From Icerya purchasi (Eukaryota; Arthropoda; Insecta; Hemiptera; Monophlebidae), in NCBI GenBank assembly GCA_039619475.1, contig CM077115.1, forward strand, positions 299,833,756-299,897,755: 64,000 bases of DNA, read 5' to 3'. Positions 44,561 to 55,376 of this stretch are shown piece after piece. The notes below the pieces were generated by a model. That model worked only from the letters and a program-made list of their open reading frames with translations, was not told the DNA's origin and searched no databases. A program made the position numbers and the translations under genes. The first letter of the stretch is position 1; each line of letters opens with the position of its first letter.

Positions 44561-45200
44561 CCGGTTAAAGCGCGTAAGACCATTCAAACAGCAGTTACCG
44601 AACTTTCATCGTGGTTTAGCTTGTGGAAGATCAAAACCAATGAAAGTAAAACAACCGAACAGAAGAACTATACCAACGGAAGATATAATCTTTAATGGTG
44701 TTGCAATACCGCAACGCACAGATGTAAAATACCTCGTGGTATATATCTCGATCAACGTCTAACATGAAAGAGACACATAACAGCAAAACAGGCCGAATTA
44801 AATGCAAAACTGAGACGAATGCACTGGCTATTAAACAGAAAATCGGAAGTATCACGTGAAAATAAAATATTAATTTATAAAGAGCAATATAACGATTATC
44901 CAACTGGTTCAGAACAAAATCCTCCGGATGGTTGTCAATGCCCCGTGGTACATCACCAATTTAACGCTACCTAAAGACCACAAAACGAAGTCTGTTCTGG
45001 AAGTAATATCTGATGATGCAAAGAAGTATGCTCGTGGACTGGAAATACATCCCAACTACCTGGCAATCGAGTTGTTGGACAATTCACTGGAAGTTCGGCG
45101 GCTTGCCAGAATCAAGCCGATTAACAGGGAAGTTTAATAAAACTATTTCGCTTAGCACCTATCGCTCAGTTGGATGCTACTCAACATCATTCACATCCAT
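44560..45200 (+). pseudogene. Jockey reverse transcriptase, thumb and C-terminal part
   Basis: The open stretch at 44,560-44,693 reads TIQTAVTELSSWFSLWKIKT then NESKT, the post-catalytic Jockey block (LQ..l..l..W...WkikvNe.KS). Shifted frames continue with GVAIPQRTDVKYL (~44,697), AELNAKLRRMHWLLNRKSE (~44,795) and KILIYK. Two later open stretches (to 45,137 and 45,219) belong to the C-terminal region. There are many frameshifts. Confidence 0.7.
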
Positions 45201-45269
45201 CACTAAAATTTCCAAATAGCTATTACCAGCTAGACAAAATTTAGCAATTAGTTAAAAAAAAAAAAAAAA

Positions 45270-45378
45270 GTTACGTATGATTTAAGAAGTTTGTATACAT
45301 TATTTGACAAAGTTGGTTTTAATTTACATAATAGAGCCCGGAGCCATACGCGGTCAAAAGCCTGTTCAACATCTAGAA
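45270..45378 (-). pseudogene. Antisense Jockey-type RT motif A fragment
   Basis: On the minus strand the sequence reads VLDVEQAFDRVWLRALL then KLKPTLSNNVYKLLKSYV, the RT motif A region of another Jockey-type element. It is cut at 45,378/45,379 by the terminus of the hAT transposon, so it was the hAT insertion target or an adjacent older relic. Confidence 0.65.
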
Positions 45379-45406
45379 CAGTGATTCCCAAAGTGGGCGC
45401 CACCGC
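45379..45406 (+). mobile_element. Left terminus of the hAT transposon (cut off by the palindrome)
   Basis: The sequence CAGTGATTCCCAAAGTGGGC and the following bases match the common start of hAT termini. The continuation expected in hAT elements (ccccctggtggg) is found 16 kb away at 61,461. The palindrome therefore interrupts the hAT 28 bp from its end. Confidence 0.75.
45401..45406 (+). repeat. 6-bp target site duplication, left copy (caccgc)
   Basis: caccgc abuts the left terminus of the palindromic element and is repeated at 61,455-61,460. A 6-bp duplication is the Polinton/Maverick signature. Confidence 0.85.
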
Positions 45407-45454
45407 AGTAGTGTATAAATGGCGGAGCTGGCGACTCTGACGTCACCAACCCCT

Positions 45455-45960
45455 ATTTGTGCCCCCGGTGCTCAAAACTCACCCCAATTTGTTCCCCGGT
45501 GCTCAAAACTCACCCCAATTTGTGTCCAGCTGCTCAAAACTCACCCCAATTTGTTCCCCAGTGCTCAAAACTCACCCCAATTTGTTCCCCTGGTGCTCAA
45601 AACTCACCCCAATTTCTGCCTTGGAGCCCAAAGTTACCCCAAGTTTCCCCCCAGTTCCTCCTAGTTCCCCACAATTTTCCTGGACGGTTGCTGAAATTTC
45701 ACCCCAAATTCTCATCAGGGTGCTAAAAATTAACCCCATTTTCTCTTTTAGAGCCCAAAGTTACCCCAATTTATGTCCATGCGATCAAATTTAACCCAAG
45801 TCCCCCCCCCCAATTTTCCTGGACAGTTCCGCTAATTTGATCCCTAATTCCCATCAAGGTAGACAAAATCCACCCCAATTAGCATACAGGTGCTGAAAGT
45901 TCACCCCAATTTGTATCCATATGGTTAAAATTCACCCAAGTTTCCCCAAAATTTCTTCAA
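45455..45960 (+). repeat. Subterminal ~31-bp repeat array, left arm
   Basis: Units of the form tgctcaaaactcaccccaa with a variable ttgttcccc spacer start at 45,469, 45,500, 45,531, 45,562 and 45,594, a 31-32 bp period. More diverged units continue to about 45,950. On the complementary strand each unit supplies GGGG and GGGGA runs. Confidence 0.85.
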
Positions 45961-48004
45961 ATTTTCACGATTCCCCGTTCATACTGCTATCTGTAAATGC
46001 GCTCGCACCGTTTCCACACATATATTCAACATAGTCTTAGCCGCCATGAAAGTGTACTCGCTTTCCCATACCCGCGCCTTCTATCATCATGTGTATGTAT
46101 TATACATGACTCTTCGTGTAATATATGTAGCATACTTTTTAATTTTCATTTTTCGAGGTTGGGAGGGGTAAAATTTTGCCAGAGTGATAAAAACGTTTGA
46201 ATCTCAACACTTAGAACCCAAATTTTAAAGGAATTTTCCGAGTCGTGCTCCGTTCCGACATTTTTTTTTTTTAAATTTTATTTTTAAAGAAAATATTTGA
46301 TCGTTCCATCAGTCGAATGAGAGCGGGCGAGTATGCTGCTATGAGATGTATTACGTAAGCCCGACCGCGGCTGTAATGGAAATATTTAAATGTTCCAGCA
46401 ACTAGTTGAAACTGTCACCAGGTGAGGTGAATTCCAGTCGTTCGTTTTGAAATTAACTAGCCGATCATCTATGCTCACTCTCACACGCCACCGATAGAAA
46501 CCTGTTCACGATCGCTACACGTTCACACACGCACACATATACACCGCCACCTGATATATATTTTTCGTCTTTTTCCGCTTCCGATCTTATACTTAATCCA
46601 TTGATATTTTTTTATTTTTATTTTTACGTATTCTCTGTTCATTGCAAAAGCACACCGTCCATTCTTGCACACATATCAAGCATTGAGTTAACCTGTACAA
46701 AGGTACACTGTACTATTCCATGCACGCTCCGTCACCACCGAAATAAACACCGCGATATCACACACACACACACACACACATACACACCACCACTTCGTAC
46801 ATATTTTATTTTCGAGTCAAAATATTATAGAATTAGCCTAACTATATTTTTCTTTTACGCTTCTGTTTATTTCTTCTGTTTTGTTTCTCCGATTCTAAAA
46901 ATTAATCTGTCAATGTATTAGCCACTCTTTCATTCGCACATAATGTTCCCTCGCACTCATCTGCTACCAGTAGTTCTCTTCTCGTTCATAATAACTTTTT
47001 CAAGTCTAATATTATAGAATCAGCCTAATTATATTTTTTTTCGCTTCCAATCATTTCCTCAGTCCGTTGATAATTTTCTTATTTTATTTTTTCTCAGGTT
47101 CTAAAAATAAATCCATTGATATCTTCACTAGTATGATTGCGTAAACATCTTCTAACGGTATTCCTCATATTGTTCATAATAATTTTTCATGTCTATGTAT
47201 TATGGAATTAGTCTAAAATATATTTTTTCCCCTCTAAAGTCTTTTTCCAATCGTAAGTATTCAAAAATTAATTCGAGTATATTTTTATTTAACGCTGTTT
47301 CATATTTTCCCTCTCCCCTATCCACCCTACACAAATTTAAATTCTTTTCTATTATTTTTCATGAGTACATCCCCCCCCCCCCCCCGGAAACTACAGTGAA
47401 ACCATACCATTCATTCCCACGCATCCATCTGCTAACAATGATTTTCTCATCATTCATAATAATTTTTTTCGAATCTGTTAGTTTAAGATTATTTCATTTT
47501 TTTCAAACTCTAAATATTTTTTTTTTTTTTTTCAATATCTTCCATATTTTCCCCCAATATGTCCGTATACGCTCATAATTCAAAGGTACTCTGCTTATTT
47601 CCTTGCATGAATGTTGCTATGTCGTTGATTTCGATCTTGTGTCAAGGTCATCGAGTCTGCCCGGATCTTCTCCTTCATATCTTTTGTAGAAAAACCGGTT
47701 GACATGTACACACCTACACACAAACACCCATAACCTAAAGATCACCTGTAAATTTCGTTCATTTGCGTATGCAACCAGCTTTCACCAAAGGAATGTGGTT
47801 TTTCTGGTGCAACCCGCCCTCTTCAAAGACATGCATCGAGCTAGAATCTCGAAAGGATCTGTTCAGGCAGTCAGTATTTGTGTTACATTAAACGTGTAGA
47901 ATTTGTTGAAGCTGTGTTCTTCACGCATTAATAAAAGTTTGCTCTAACATTAAAAGTAATAATTTTCTACATTCTTAGTAAAAAGTTAAAAATATTATTC
48001 AAAC
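45961..48004 (+). other. Left-arm non-coding region with diverged ~185-bp repeats
   Basis: No credible gene. It contains a (CA)11 tract (~46,758-46,779), a C15 tract (~47,371-47,385) and repeated phrases attatagaattagcctaa at about 46,825, 47,012 and 47,199 (spacing ~187 bp). The last 100 bp are the leader of the 282-aa gene. Confidence 0.6.
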
Positions 48005-48853
48005 ATGAATAACAATACCGATTCGATTGATATTAAAGTCGACGAATTTATTCAGAATTCATTTTCGAGTGATAGTGTCTCGCATACAACTTCATCACCT
48101 CAATCACAGCAACCAGATGATGGTTATACAGCAGAAGGATCAACATCTTCTGTACATAATATCATTGGTCCTGTATTATTATCAGAACAAGCAGATATAG
48201 CGGAATATTTTGTAGATATCAGCATCCATATAGATTGTGATTATGGTTTTCGAGTAACCGAACTAGCAATGATTGATATGTCTGGCGGAAAGTGTTTGCA
48301 TACACTGTATAAGCCAAGCAGAGCATGGCATTCATCAAAAACGCCACATTTACAATGTTCTTCGATGAGTCATCACTTGAAAAATCCTTCATTATTTCCC
48401 TGTCGGGAAGAAACATTTATGGCACGCGATATATTCACGATAATATCTCAAAAACCGAGAGCTCGCATATATATTTTAACTGTATATGCTAAACTTATAC
48501 TAATGGAACTTAACGAAAAGTCTGAATTGTTGAGTGATTTAGACTATGAAATCGTTAATATGGATAAAGTCTTTCGACTACATAGTATTGAGAATCTACA
48601 TGAAGAGTATTTTGATATAAGCAATTTGATAACCTGTAAACATCATAATAAAAATGATAGTTTTCGTTGTGCAGCGAAAAACGTTATGGTAATGAAGGCC
48701 TGGTACGATCATGTTATCCATCCGCTGAAGCTTATGAATAATCTCAATATAAATGATTTAAGTCAGTTGTTCATTACAGCCACCAAAGAAATGATAATTA
48801 CATTATTTCCAAGTTGTGTTGGAGACATTTATGCATTTCTACAGATAGATTAA
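48005..48853 (+). CDS. 282-aa protein of the palindromic element, left-arm copy
   Basis: The only substantial gene in the element. It starts at ATG 48,005. Residues 1-50 are Ser/Gln-rich and probably disordered. Residues ~66-170 look like an alternating beta/alpha domain (EYFVDISIHIDCDYGF, then VTELAMIDMSGGKCLHTL) with acidic residues D71, D77 and E87. I tentatively relate this to RNase H/DnaQ-exonuclease-like folds seen in arthropod and virus-like ORFs. Residues 211-226 (CKHHNKNDSFRCAAKN) form a Cys/His cluster that could bind zinc. The stop at 48,851-48,853 is followed by a decayed-looking extension. The gene is duplicated in the right arm and faces inward, toward it. I know no function for it. 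Confidence 0.75.
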   Translation: MNNNTDSIDIKVDEFIQNSFSSDSVSHTTSSPQSQQPDDGYTAEGSTSSVHNIIGPVLLSEQADIAEYFVDISIHIDCDYGFRVTELAMIDMSGGKCLHTLYKPSRAWHSSKTPHLQCSSMSHHLKNPSLFPCREETFMARDIFTIISQKPRARIYILTVYAKLILMELNEKSELLSDLDYEIVNMDKVFRLHSIENLHEEYFDISNLITCKHHNKNDSFRCAAKNVMVMKAWYDHVIHPLKLMNNLNINDLSQLFITATKEMIITLFPSCVGDIYAFLQID

Positions 48854-49140
48854 AACCGGATGATATAATAAAATCACTTCTACCATGTTACGAGCATGAG
48901 CATGATGAAGAATTCGTCTATGAGGTGTGTTGATCAATAGAGCAACAGGTAGAAAACCTAGTAGTTTACGAGACACAGCATGTTCAAAGAAAAAAAACGA
49001 ACTAGCACAAACAGATCAGAGTTGCAACATACGAGTGGGAGATATATTCTCGAGAACAACAGCTTGATTATAAAAAACGTCGAAGATACATGTATCTATC
49101 TGTGAACAATTATCACATCAAACATAAAAAGGTTGACTAA
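48854..49140 (+). other. Possible former C-terminal extension of the 282-aa gene
   Basis: Just after the stop, readable stretches KPDDIIKSLLPCYEHEHDEE and, further on, YEWEIYSREQQLDYKKRRR occur with intervening stops. They may be the tail of a formerly longer protein. Both arms share this state. Confidence 0.4.
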
Positions 49141-51480
49141 AAGATTATTATTTTCTTTTTTCGTTCATTCTCGCCACTATTACCACTGGCGCCCCCACTA
49201 TCAAGACCTCTAAACATACATTACTAACCTCGCCAACACTATAATATTTTTTCTCTGTGTTACTAAATTAACCCAAGTATATTTTTATTCATTTGTTACA
49301 CAAACATTTGTTCAAATCTTTTGTAATATATCGTACACACATTTATAGCCCACAGACACTACTTGCTTCATTACCACGAATACATCTCTTTCATGGTCAC
49401 TTATCGTAACATAGTTTTTCCTGAAATTGTAAAAAAATTCTCTTCGTTCCATTCTTCCAAGTTTTCCAAATTTCAAATCATGCATAATTATTTAAGAATC
49501 AAATTAAGTATATTTTATCATTTCCAAAAAATTAATCATCTCTGTACAAGGCATTAACTCATTTTTCAAAACAAACATATTATTTTTTTAATCTATCATA
49601 CATATCATTTTTATCATTCAAATTTTTTTCTGAATTCACAAATAGTTAACCTATAGAAAACATATTATTGTAAACATACATGACGAAGTCACTCCTCATA
49701 ATTACATCATGAATTCATTTTTTTTTCATTTTTTTTTTTACCATCATTAAATTGTAGTAGTGTTTTTAATTTTTTTATTTTCCATACATGACAAAAGCAA
49801 TACAATCACGACATCTATGAATACACACCATATGCTTCCAATAACCTATCATGCATTTTTTTAAATTAGTCCAAGCATACTATTTTTTCAATAACAAAGC
49901 CGATCATACATAATTTTTTCTTCTATATAATCACTAATCTATGAAAACACTTGATTCGTTTTACTCATACTGTAGCAACCACTCCTTTTCCCTCATGCTA
50001 ACAAACTTCAAAATTTAATAATATAACACGAAATTAATCTAAATATCTGTTCATGCTATTAAAATTAATATATCAATCTTTACATTCCTTTTGCACATTT
50101 CTGAAAAAATCCTACAACATGTTTTAAAATTAATCGAAGTATACTATTTTATTACCTAAAATCAATTATTCTCTCATACAGTTTTTTCCAATCATCCATA
50201 ATGTTTTTTCTGTATTGTCATTATTACAAAGTCATACAAAACAACAACACATTTTTAATCATAATGAATCCTTCATTCCATTCCGTTCATGCTATATACC
50301 ATTATCATTCAATTCAACGTTATGAAATTAGTCTAAATATACATTCATGCTAGCAAAGTTATTATTTCACCCTTTGCATTGTTCCAAGATGATTTATTTG
50401 ACATTTTTTCTTTAAATTTCCCTCATACTATTATTTTTGAAATGTAGGATGATGACTATGATTAGAATTCATGATTATGAAGAGAGAGATGCATGGTGAA
50501 ATTGTATTGTCATTATATGCGAGATGATGTGTGTTTGTGGGTGAGTATGGATGCATGTAAAATATATGAGTGTGTTAGTAGAAAACATCCGTTCATGCGT
50601 GAACACAGGTACAGATACAGTTATAGAATGAGAGAGGTAAAAATATATATTTTGTTATGTTTGATATGTGCATGATAAAGAGGTTAACAAAGAATAATCA
50701 CATTACCCTCACAACTTAGACATTGAGTTTTACCTTTGCAATATTTTAGATGTAAAAGCAGTGACATTGACATGTGGTAAACGTTTTCATCACTTTTGAC
50801 TAATTATAACCAATTTTCCAACATTTCTCTTCGTTTTTCCTGCATTTTAATACTTTTACACCGTTTCAGTCAATTTTTGCTATTTAATGCCATTTTTTCC
50901 AGTGTTTTTACCACCTTTCTCACAATTTTCATCATTCTTTCATCATCTTTGTTAGGTTTTTTCTTACAACTCTTTATTATTTCGATCGTTGCTAGTGATA
51001 ACCATCATTATTTATGCTTTCAATCCTTCCACTTCAGCAATGCACACATACAGCTTAGCAATCGCCGCAGCCATTGAACGTTGTAGGACTGCAATCGTGA
51101 TCTCCATTTGATTATTGGGATTTAAAAGTCACATCTTTGAACGCTTGATCTAATGCATCAACATGATTTTTTTTGTATTCGCCCACCCGCTGCTGGAGGT
51201 TCCACTTAATATTCTCAACAGACTATCATACAGTCGTTTAACAAGAGAATCTGTAAGACCCGAGACATTTACTTAACGTTTTCCCAACACATTTACAGAC
51301 ATACCCTGTACACTAAGGAAATCTTTAAACATCTCTGTAACCATTCCTTTTAAGCTGGCGGGAGCAAGGAACTCCTATAAACGTTTATCAATCAGCACTT
51401 CATAGTTCATCGCCCTGGTTTCACTCGCCGTTGCACAGACATGTAATAAACATTTTCTTCTTTTACAATTTTCTTATGCT
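49141..51480 (+). other. Left-arm AT-rich non-coding region
   Basis: No credible gene. It contains several AATTAGTCTAA-type motifs and, near 50,800-50,940, a diverged relative of the 126-bp repeat (tttttcctgcattttaatac type). A gtgtgtttgtgggtgagtat patch lies near 50,530. Confidence 0.5.
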
Positions 51481-51910
51481 ATAACACTATTACATCATTT
51501 TTCCTCGTTTCTAACTAATTGTAACAAGTTTTCCATTATTTCTTAGCATGTTCTTCTGTTTAGGACCTTTTGCACTATTTTTTCATCAATTTATGTTATT
51601 TCACATCGTTTTTCTGGTGATTTTAGTGCCTTTCACACAATTTTACTAATTATTTTCGACTATTTCTTAACATGTTCTTCTGTTTTAGGTCCTTTTTGCA
51701 CTATTTTTTCATCAATTTATGTTATTTCACATCGTTTTTCTGGTGATTTTAGTGCCTTTCACACAATTTTACTAATTATTTTCGACTATTTCTTAACATG
51801 TTCTTCTGTTTTAGGTCCTTTTTGCACTATTTTTTCATCAATTTATGTTATTTCACATCGTTTTTCTAGTGTTTTACTACCTTTCACACAATTTTACTCA
51901 ATTTTTCCCC
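51481..51910 (+). repeat. 126-bp tandem repeat, left arm
   Basis: About three copies of an AT-rich unit containing ttgcactattttttcatcaa and ttatttcacatcg; the cytosine after the marker atcgttttt falls at 51,614, 51,740 and 51,866, an exact 126-bp period. The last unit differs slightly (tttctagtg). The mirror copy lies at about 54,946-55,376. Confidence 0.85.
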
Positions 51911-52008
51911 ATCTTTGAAGATTTTTTTTTCATTTATCTCATACATTATATCTCCGAATGTGACGATTAGCTATCCTTTTAAGTACATTTTTTTAATTCG
52001 ATATAAGT

Positions 52009-52390
52009 GAGGAGTACTTTTCAGGTCGACATGTATACTTCGTGATATGACATTCAATTCATTATTAATCTATGTTTCAACAGGTTTGTGGTCGGTTGTT
52101 GGAGGTTTACAGAACTTTCTGTTGCATTGCTTATAGTATAATGGTTCTTGTGTGCTAGTGAGATGATGGTGTTTTGTGGGGAATAATAAACATGGGAAAG
52201 AGAAGGAGTGCGCCCCATCAAGCAGGGGGGAGTGATGCTTCGTAATTAACTTGGGTATTGCGCGCATTGCATGGCAGTTATAATATGCTCGAGCAAAAAT
52301 TAGTCGCTGTACTCGCATGGTGTTCATGTTATTCATTAAATGTTCACACTGAGAGATGCAATGGGCTCATCGACAGATGGATCCATGCTA
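52009..52390 (+). repeat. Diverged ~390-bp direct duplication, unit 1 (left arm)
   Basis: Aligned by eye with 52,787-53,172. Shared phrases include gaggagtactttt, gacatgtatacttc, gtttacagaactt, gctagtgagatga, ggaataataaa and cattcacactgagaa-type sequence. The units look about 70-75% identical. Confidence 0.75.
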
Positions 52391-52786
52391 TCATTTCGAT
52401 TTTTATAATTGTAATCTGCACTGAGCATGTATGTATTACAACGAACCCATCAACTCTGTTACAGATGGTAATGTTTGAGGATAGATAGTGAAACGTTCAT
52501 TAGAACATGAATGTGTATACAAAGTGTTGTTACATCACATGTATGTCATCAAATTAACTAAAATGTTGCGTCTATAGTAAAAAAAGAAATGAGGGTTTTT
52601 CCCTAAGAGGGCGACTATAATAAAATTGATGCGATTTTAGATGGAAATGGGAGTATTTTACAGTAAAAACGCTGTTTTGCACCTAAATGGTGAATATTCT
52701 GGAGGTTAAACGGCATTTTTCACACAAAATTTGATGTTTTTTTATAAATGTGGCTATTTTACTCCTACATGGAGTAATTTCTGCAT

Positions 52787-53172
52787 GAGGAGTACTTTTT
52801 GGACTGACATGTATACTTCTTGATGTGGTATTCATTTCATTCTGAAGCTATGTTTGAACAGCTTTGTAAATGGTTGGGGGGGAAGTTTACAGAACTTTTC
52901 TGCTGCATCAGTTATAAGATAATAGTTTTTATATGCTAGTGAGATGAAGGTATTTGGTTAGGAATAATAAATATGGGTAAGAGGTGGAGTGCATCCCAAT
53001 CAAGCATGGGAGAGTATTGTTTGGGAATTAACTCCATTATTTGCACACATTGCAATACAATTATAATCAGTTTGGTCAAAATTACTTGTTATATATCGTT
53101 CATGTTATACATTAAACATTCACACTGAGAAACGGACTGGACTCTTCGACATCAAGGTCCATGCGATCATTA
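52787..53172 (+). repeat. Diverged ~390-bp direct duplication, unit 2 (left arm)
   Basis: Second unit, about 780 bp downstream of the first. Because the arms are inverted copies, the element carries four relatives (also 53,684-54,069 and 54,466-54,847). The divergence between units is far greater than between arms, so the direct duplication is older than the palindrome. Confidence 0.75.
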
Positions 53173-53370
53173 CACTTTTTTTCAACAATTTGTGACGTTT
53201 CATACTATTTTTTAATGTTTTGAACGGCTCTTATGATGTATTTCAGCACATTTTCACAGGTACAAAGTTCGTAATGCGAAATAATTTGAATTATTTCGAC
53301 GGTCTTTACACACAAATAAAATACTATACCATTAACACACTCAACATGAAACAAATCATTACAAATAGAA

Positions 53371-53485
53371 ATAAACAACGAAATTGCTCAGAAATTTTAA
53401 TGAAATTCAAGAAGCATAGTGTATATGAAAATGAATATATTCTTTAAATCAACACTCCAAACTTGCAGTTTCAGAATTATACCTG
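53371..53485. other. Unique loop at the palindrome centre
   Basis: 115 bp of AT-rich sequence present once, between acaaatagaa (left) and ttctatttgt (right). No gene or repeat is recognised in it. It is the only asymmetric part of the element apart from slippage differences. Confidence 0.85.
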
Positions 53486-53683
53486 TTCTATTTGTAATGA
53501 TTTGTTTCATGTTGAGTGTGTTAATGGTATAGTATTTTATTTGTGTGTAAAGACCGTCGAAATAATTCAAATTATTTCGCATTACGAACTTTGTACCTGT
53601 GAAAATGTGCTGAAATACATCATAAGAGCCGTTCAAAACATTAAAAAATAGTATGAAACGTCACAAATTGTTGAAAAAAAGTG

Positions 53684-54847
53684 TAATGATCGCATGGACC
53701 TTGATGTCGAAGAGTCCAGTCCGTTTCTCAGTGTGAATGTTTAATGTATAACATGAACGATATATAACAAGTAATTTTGACCAAACTGATTATAATTGTA
53801 TTGCAATGTGTGCAAATAATGGAGTTAATTCCCAAACAATACTCTCCCATGCTTGATTGGGATGCACTCCACCTCTTACCCATATTTATTATTCCTAACC
53901 AAATACCTTCATCTCACTAGCATATAAAAACTATTATCTTATAACTGATGCAGCAGAAAAGTTCTGTAAACTTCCCCCCCAACCATTTACAAAGCTGTTC
54001 AAACATAGCTTCAGAATGAAATGAATACCACATCAAGAAGTATACATGTCAGTCCAAAAAGTACTCCTCATGCAGAAATTACTCCATGTAGGAGTAAAAT
54101 AGCCACATTTATAAAAAAACATCAAATTTTGTGTGAAAAATGCCGTTTAACCTCCAGAATATTCACCATTTAGGTGCAAAACAGCGTTTTTACTGTAAAA
54201 TACTCCCATTTCCATCTAAAATCGCATCAATTTTATTATAGTCGCCCTCTTAGGGAAAAACCCTCATTTCTTTTTTTACTATAGACGCAACATTTTAGTT
54301 AATTTGATGACATACATGTGATGTAACAACACTTTGTATACACATTCATGTTCTAATGAACGTTTCACTATCTATCCTCAAACATTACCATCTGTAACAG
54401 AGTTGATGGGTTCGTTGTAATACATACATGCTCAGTGCAGATTACAATTATAAAAATCGAAATGATAGCATGGATCCATCTGTCGATGAGCCCATTGCAT
54501 CTCTCAGTGTGAACATTTAATGAATAACATGAACACCATGCGAGTACAGCGACTAATTTTTGCTCGAGCATATTATAACTGCCATGCAATGCGCGCAATA
54601 CCCAAGTTAATTACGAAGCATCACTCCCCCCTGCTTGATGGGGCGCACTCCTTCTCTTTCCCATGTTTATTATTCCCCACAAAACACCATCATCTCACTA
54701 GCACACAAGAACCATTATACTATAAGCAATGCAACAGAAAGTTCTGTAAACCTCCAACAACCGACCACAAACCTGTTGAAACATAGATTAATAATGAATT
54801 GAATGTCATATCACGAAGTATACATGTCGACCTGAAAAGTACTCCTC
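53684..54847 (-). repeat. Diverged ~390-bp duplications, right arm
   Basis: Mirror of 52,009-53,172: unit 2 at 53,684-54,069 and unit 1 at 54,466-54,847, with AT-rich DNA between. Confidence 0.75.
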
Positions 54848-54945
54848 ACTTATATCGAATTAAAAAAATGTACTTAAAAGGATAGCTAATCGTCACATTC
54901 GGAGATATAATGTATGAGATAAATGAAAAAAAAATCTTCAAAGAT

Positions 54946-55376
54946 GGGGAAAAATTGAGTAAAATTGTGTGAAAGGTAGTAAAACACTAGAAAAACGATG
55001 TGAAATAACATAAATTGATGAAAAAATAGTGCAAAAAGGACCTAAAACAGAAGAACATGTTAAGAAATAGTCGAAAATAATTAGTAAAATTGTGTGAAAG
55101 GCACTAAAATCACCAGAAAAACGATGTGAAATAACATAAATTGATGAAAAAATAGTGCAAAAAGGACCTAAAACAGAAGAACATGTTAAGAAATAGTCGA
55201 AAATAATTAGTAAAATTGTGTGAAAGGCACTAAAATCACCAGAAAAACGATGTGAAATAACATAAATTGATGAAAAAATAGTGCAAAAGGTCCTAAACAG
55301 AAGAACATGCTAAGAAATAATGGAAAACTTGTTACAATTAGTTAGAAACGAGGAAAAATGATGTAATAGTGTTATA
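54946..55376 (-). repeat. 126-bp tandem repeat, right arm
   Basis: Mirror image of 51,481-51,910, with the same copy number by eye. Confidence 0.85.

Larger units (their letters stand above)
42540..45269 (+). mobile_element. Jockey element interrupted by an unclassified insertion
   Basis: Two coding blocks of a Jockey ORF2 (42,800-43,290 and 44,560-45,180) are separated by a segment without coding capacity (about 43,291-44,560). The protein homology before and after fits together at the RT catalytic region. The element ends in a 16-bp poly(A) at 45,254-45,269. Confidence 0.7.
46831..50345 (+). repeat. Recurring AATTAGTCTAAGTATAT motif, left arm
   Basis: At least ten variants of one ~20-bp motif occur in the same orientation at about 46,831, 47,018, 47,205, 47,265, 49,265, 49,500, 49,862, 50,031, 50,126 and 50,326, on both sides of the 282-aa gene but not within it. 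The spacing is irregular. The mirror copies lie at about 56,511-60,030. The function is unknown; ancient tandem repeats or binding sites are both possible. Confidence 0.6.
45407..53370 (+). repeat. Left arm of the palindrome
   Basis: 7,964 bp, the inverted counterpart of 53,486-61,454. Internal positions x map to about 106,856 minus x; at the outer ends the constant is 106,861, because of small length differences in homopolymers and microsatellites. The inner end is acaaatagaa (53,361-53,370). Confidence 0.9.

Noticed and set aside
45419..45794. Three overlapping Pro/Ser-rich frames at each end as genes
   Set aside because: They are translations of the ~31-bp tandem repeat in three frames; a period not divisible by three opens all frames.
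45455..45960. Subterminal array as a CRISPR array
   Set aside because: Units are directly adjacent with no unique spacers, and the DNA is eukaryotic.
46601..47578. Frames of 106 and 129 aa upstream of the 282-aa gene
   Set aside because: They run through microsatellite, poly(C) and the repeated AATTAGTCTAA motif and change with slippage differences between arms.
49363..53447. Small frames in the arms (60-93 aa at 49.4, 50.5, 50.8, 52.1, 52.3 and 53.2 kb) as genes
   Set aside because: Low-complexity AT-rich translations without motifs, some antisense to each other; identical in both arms only because the arms are identical.
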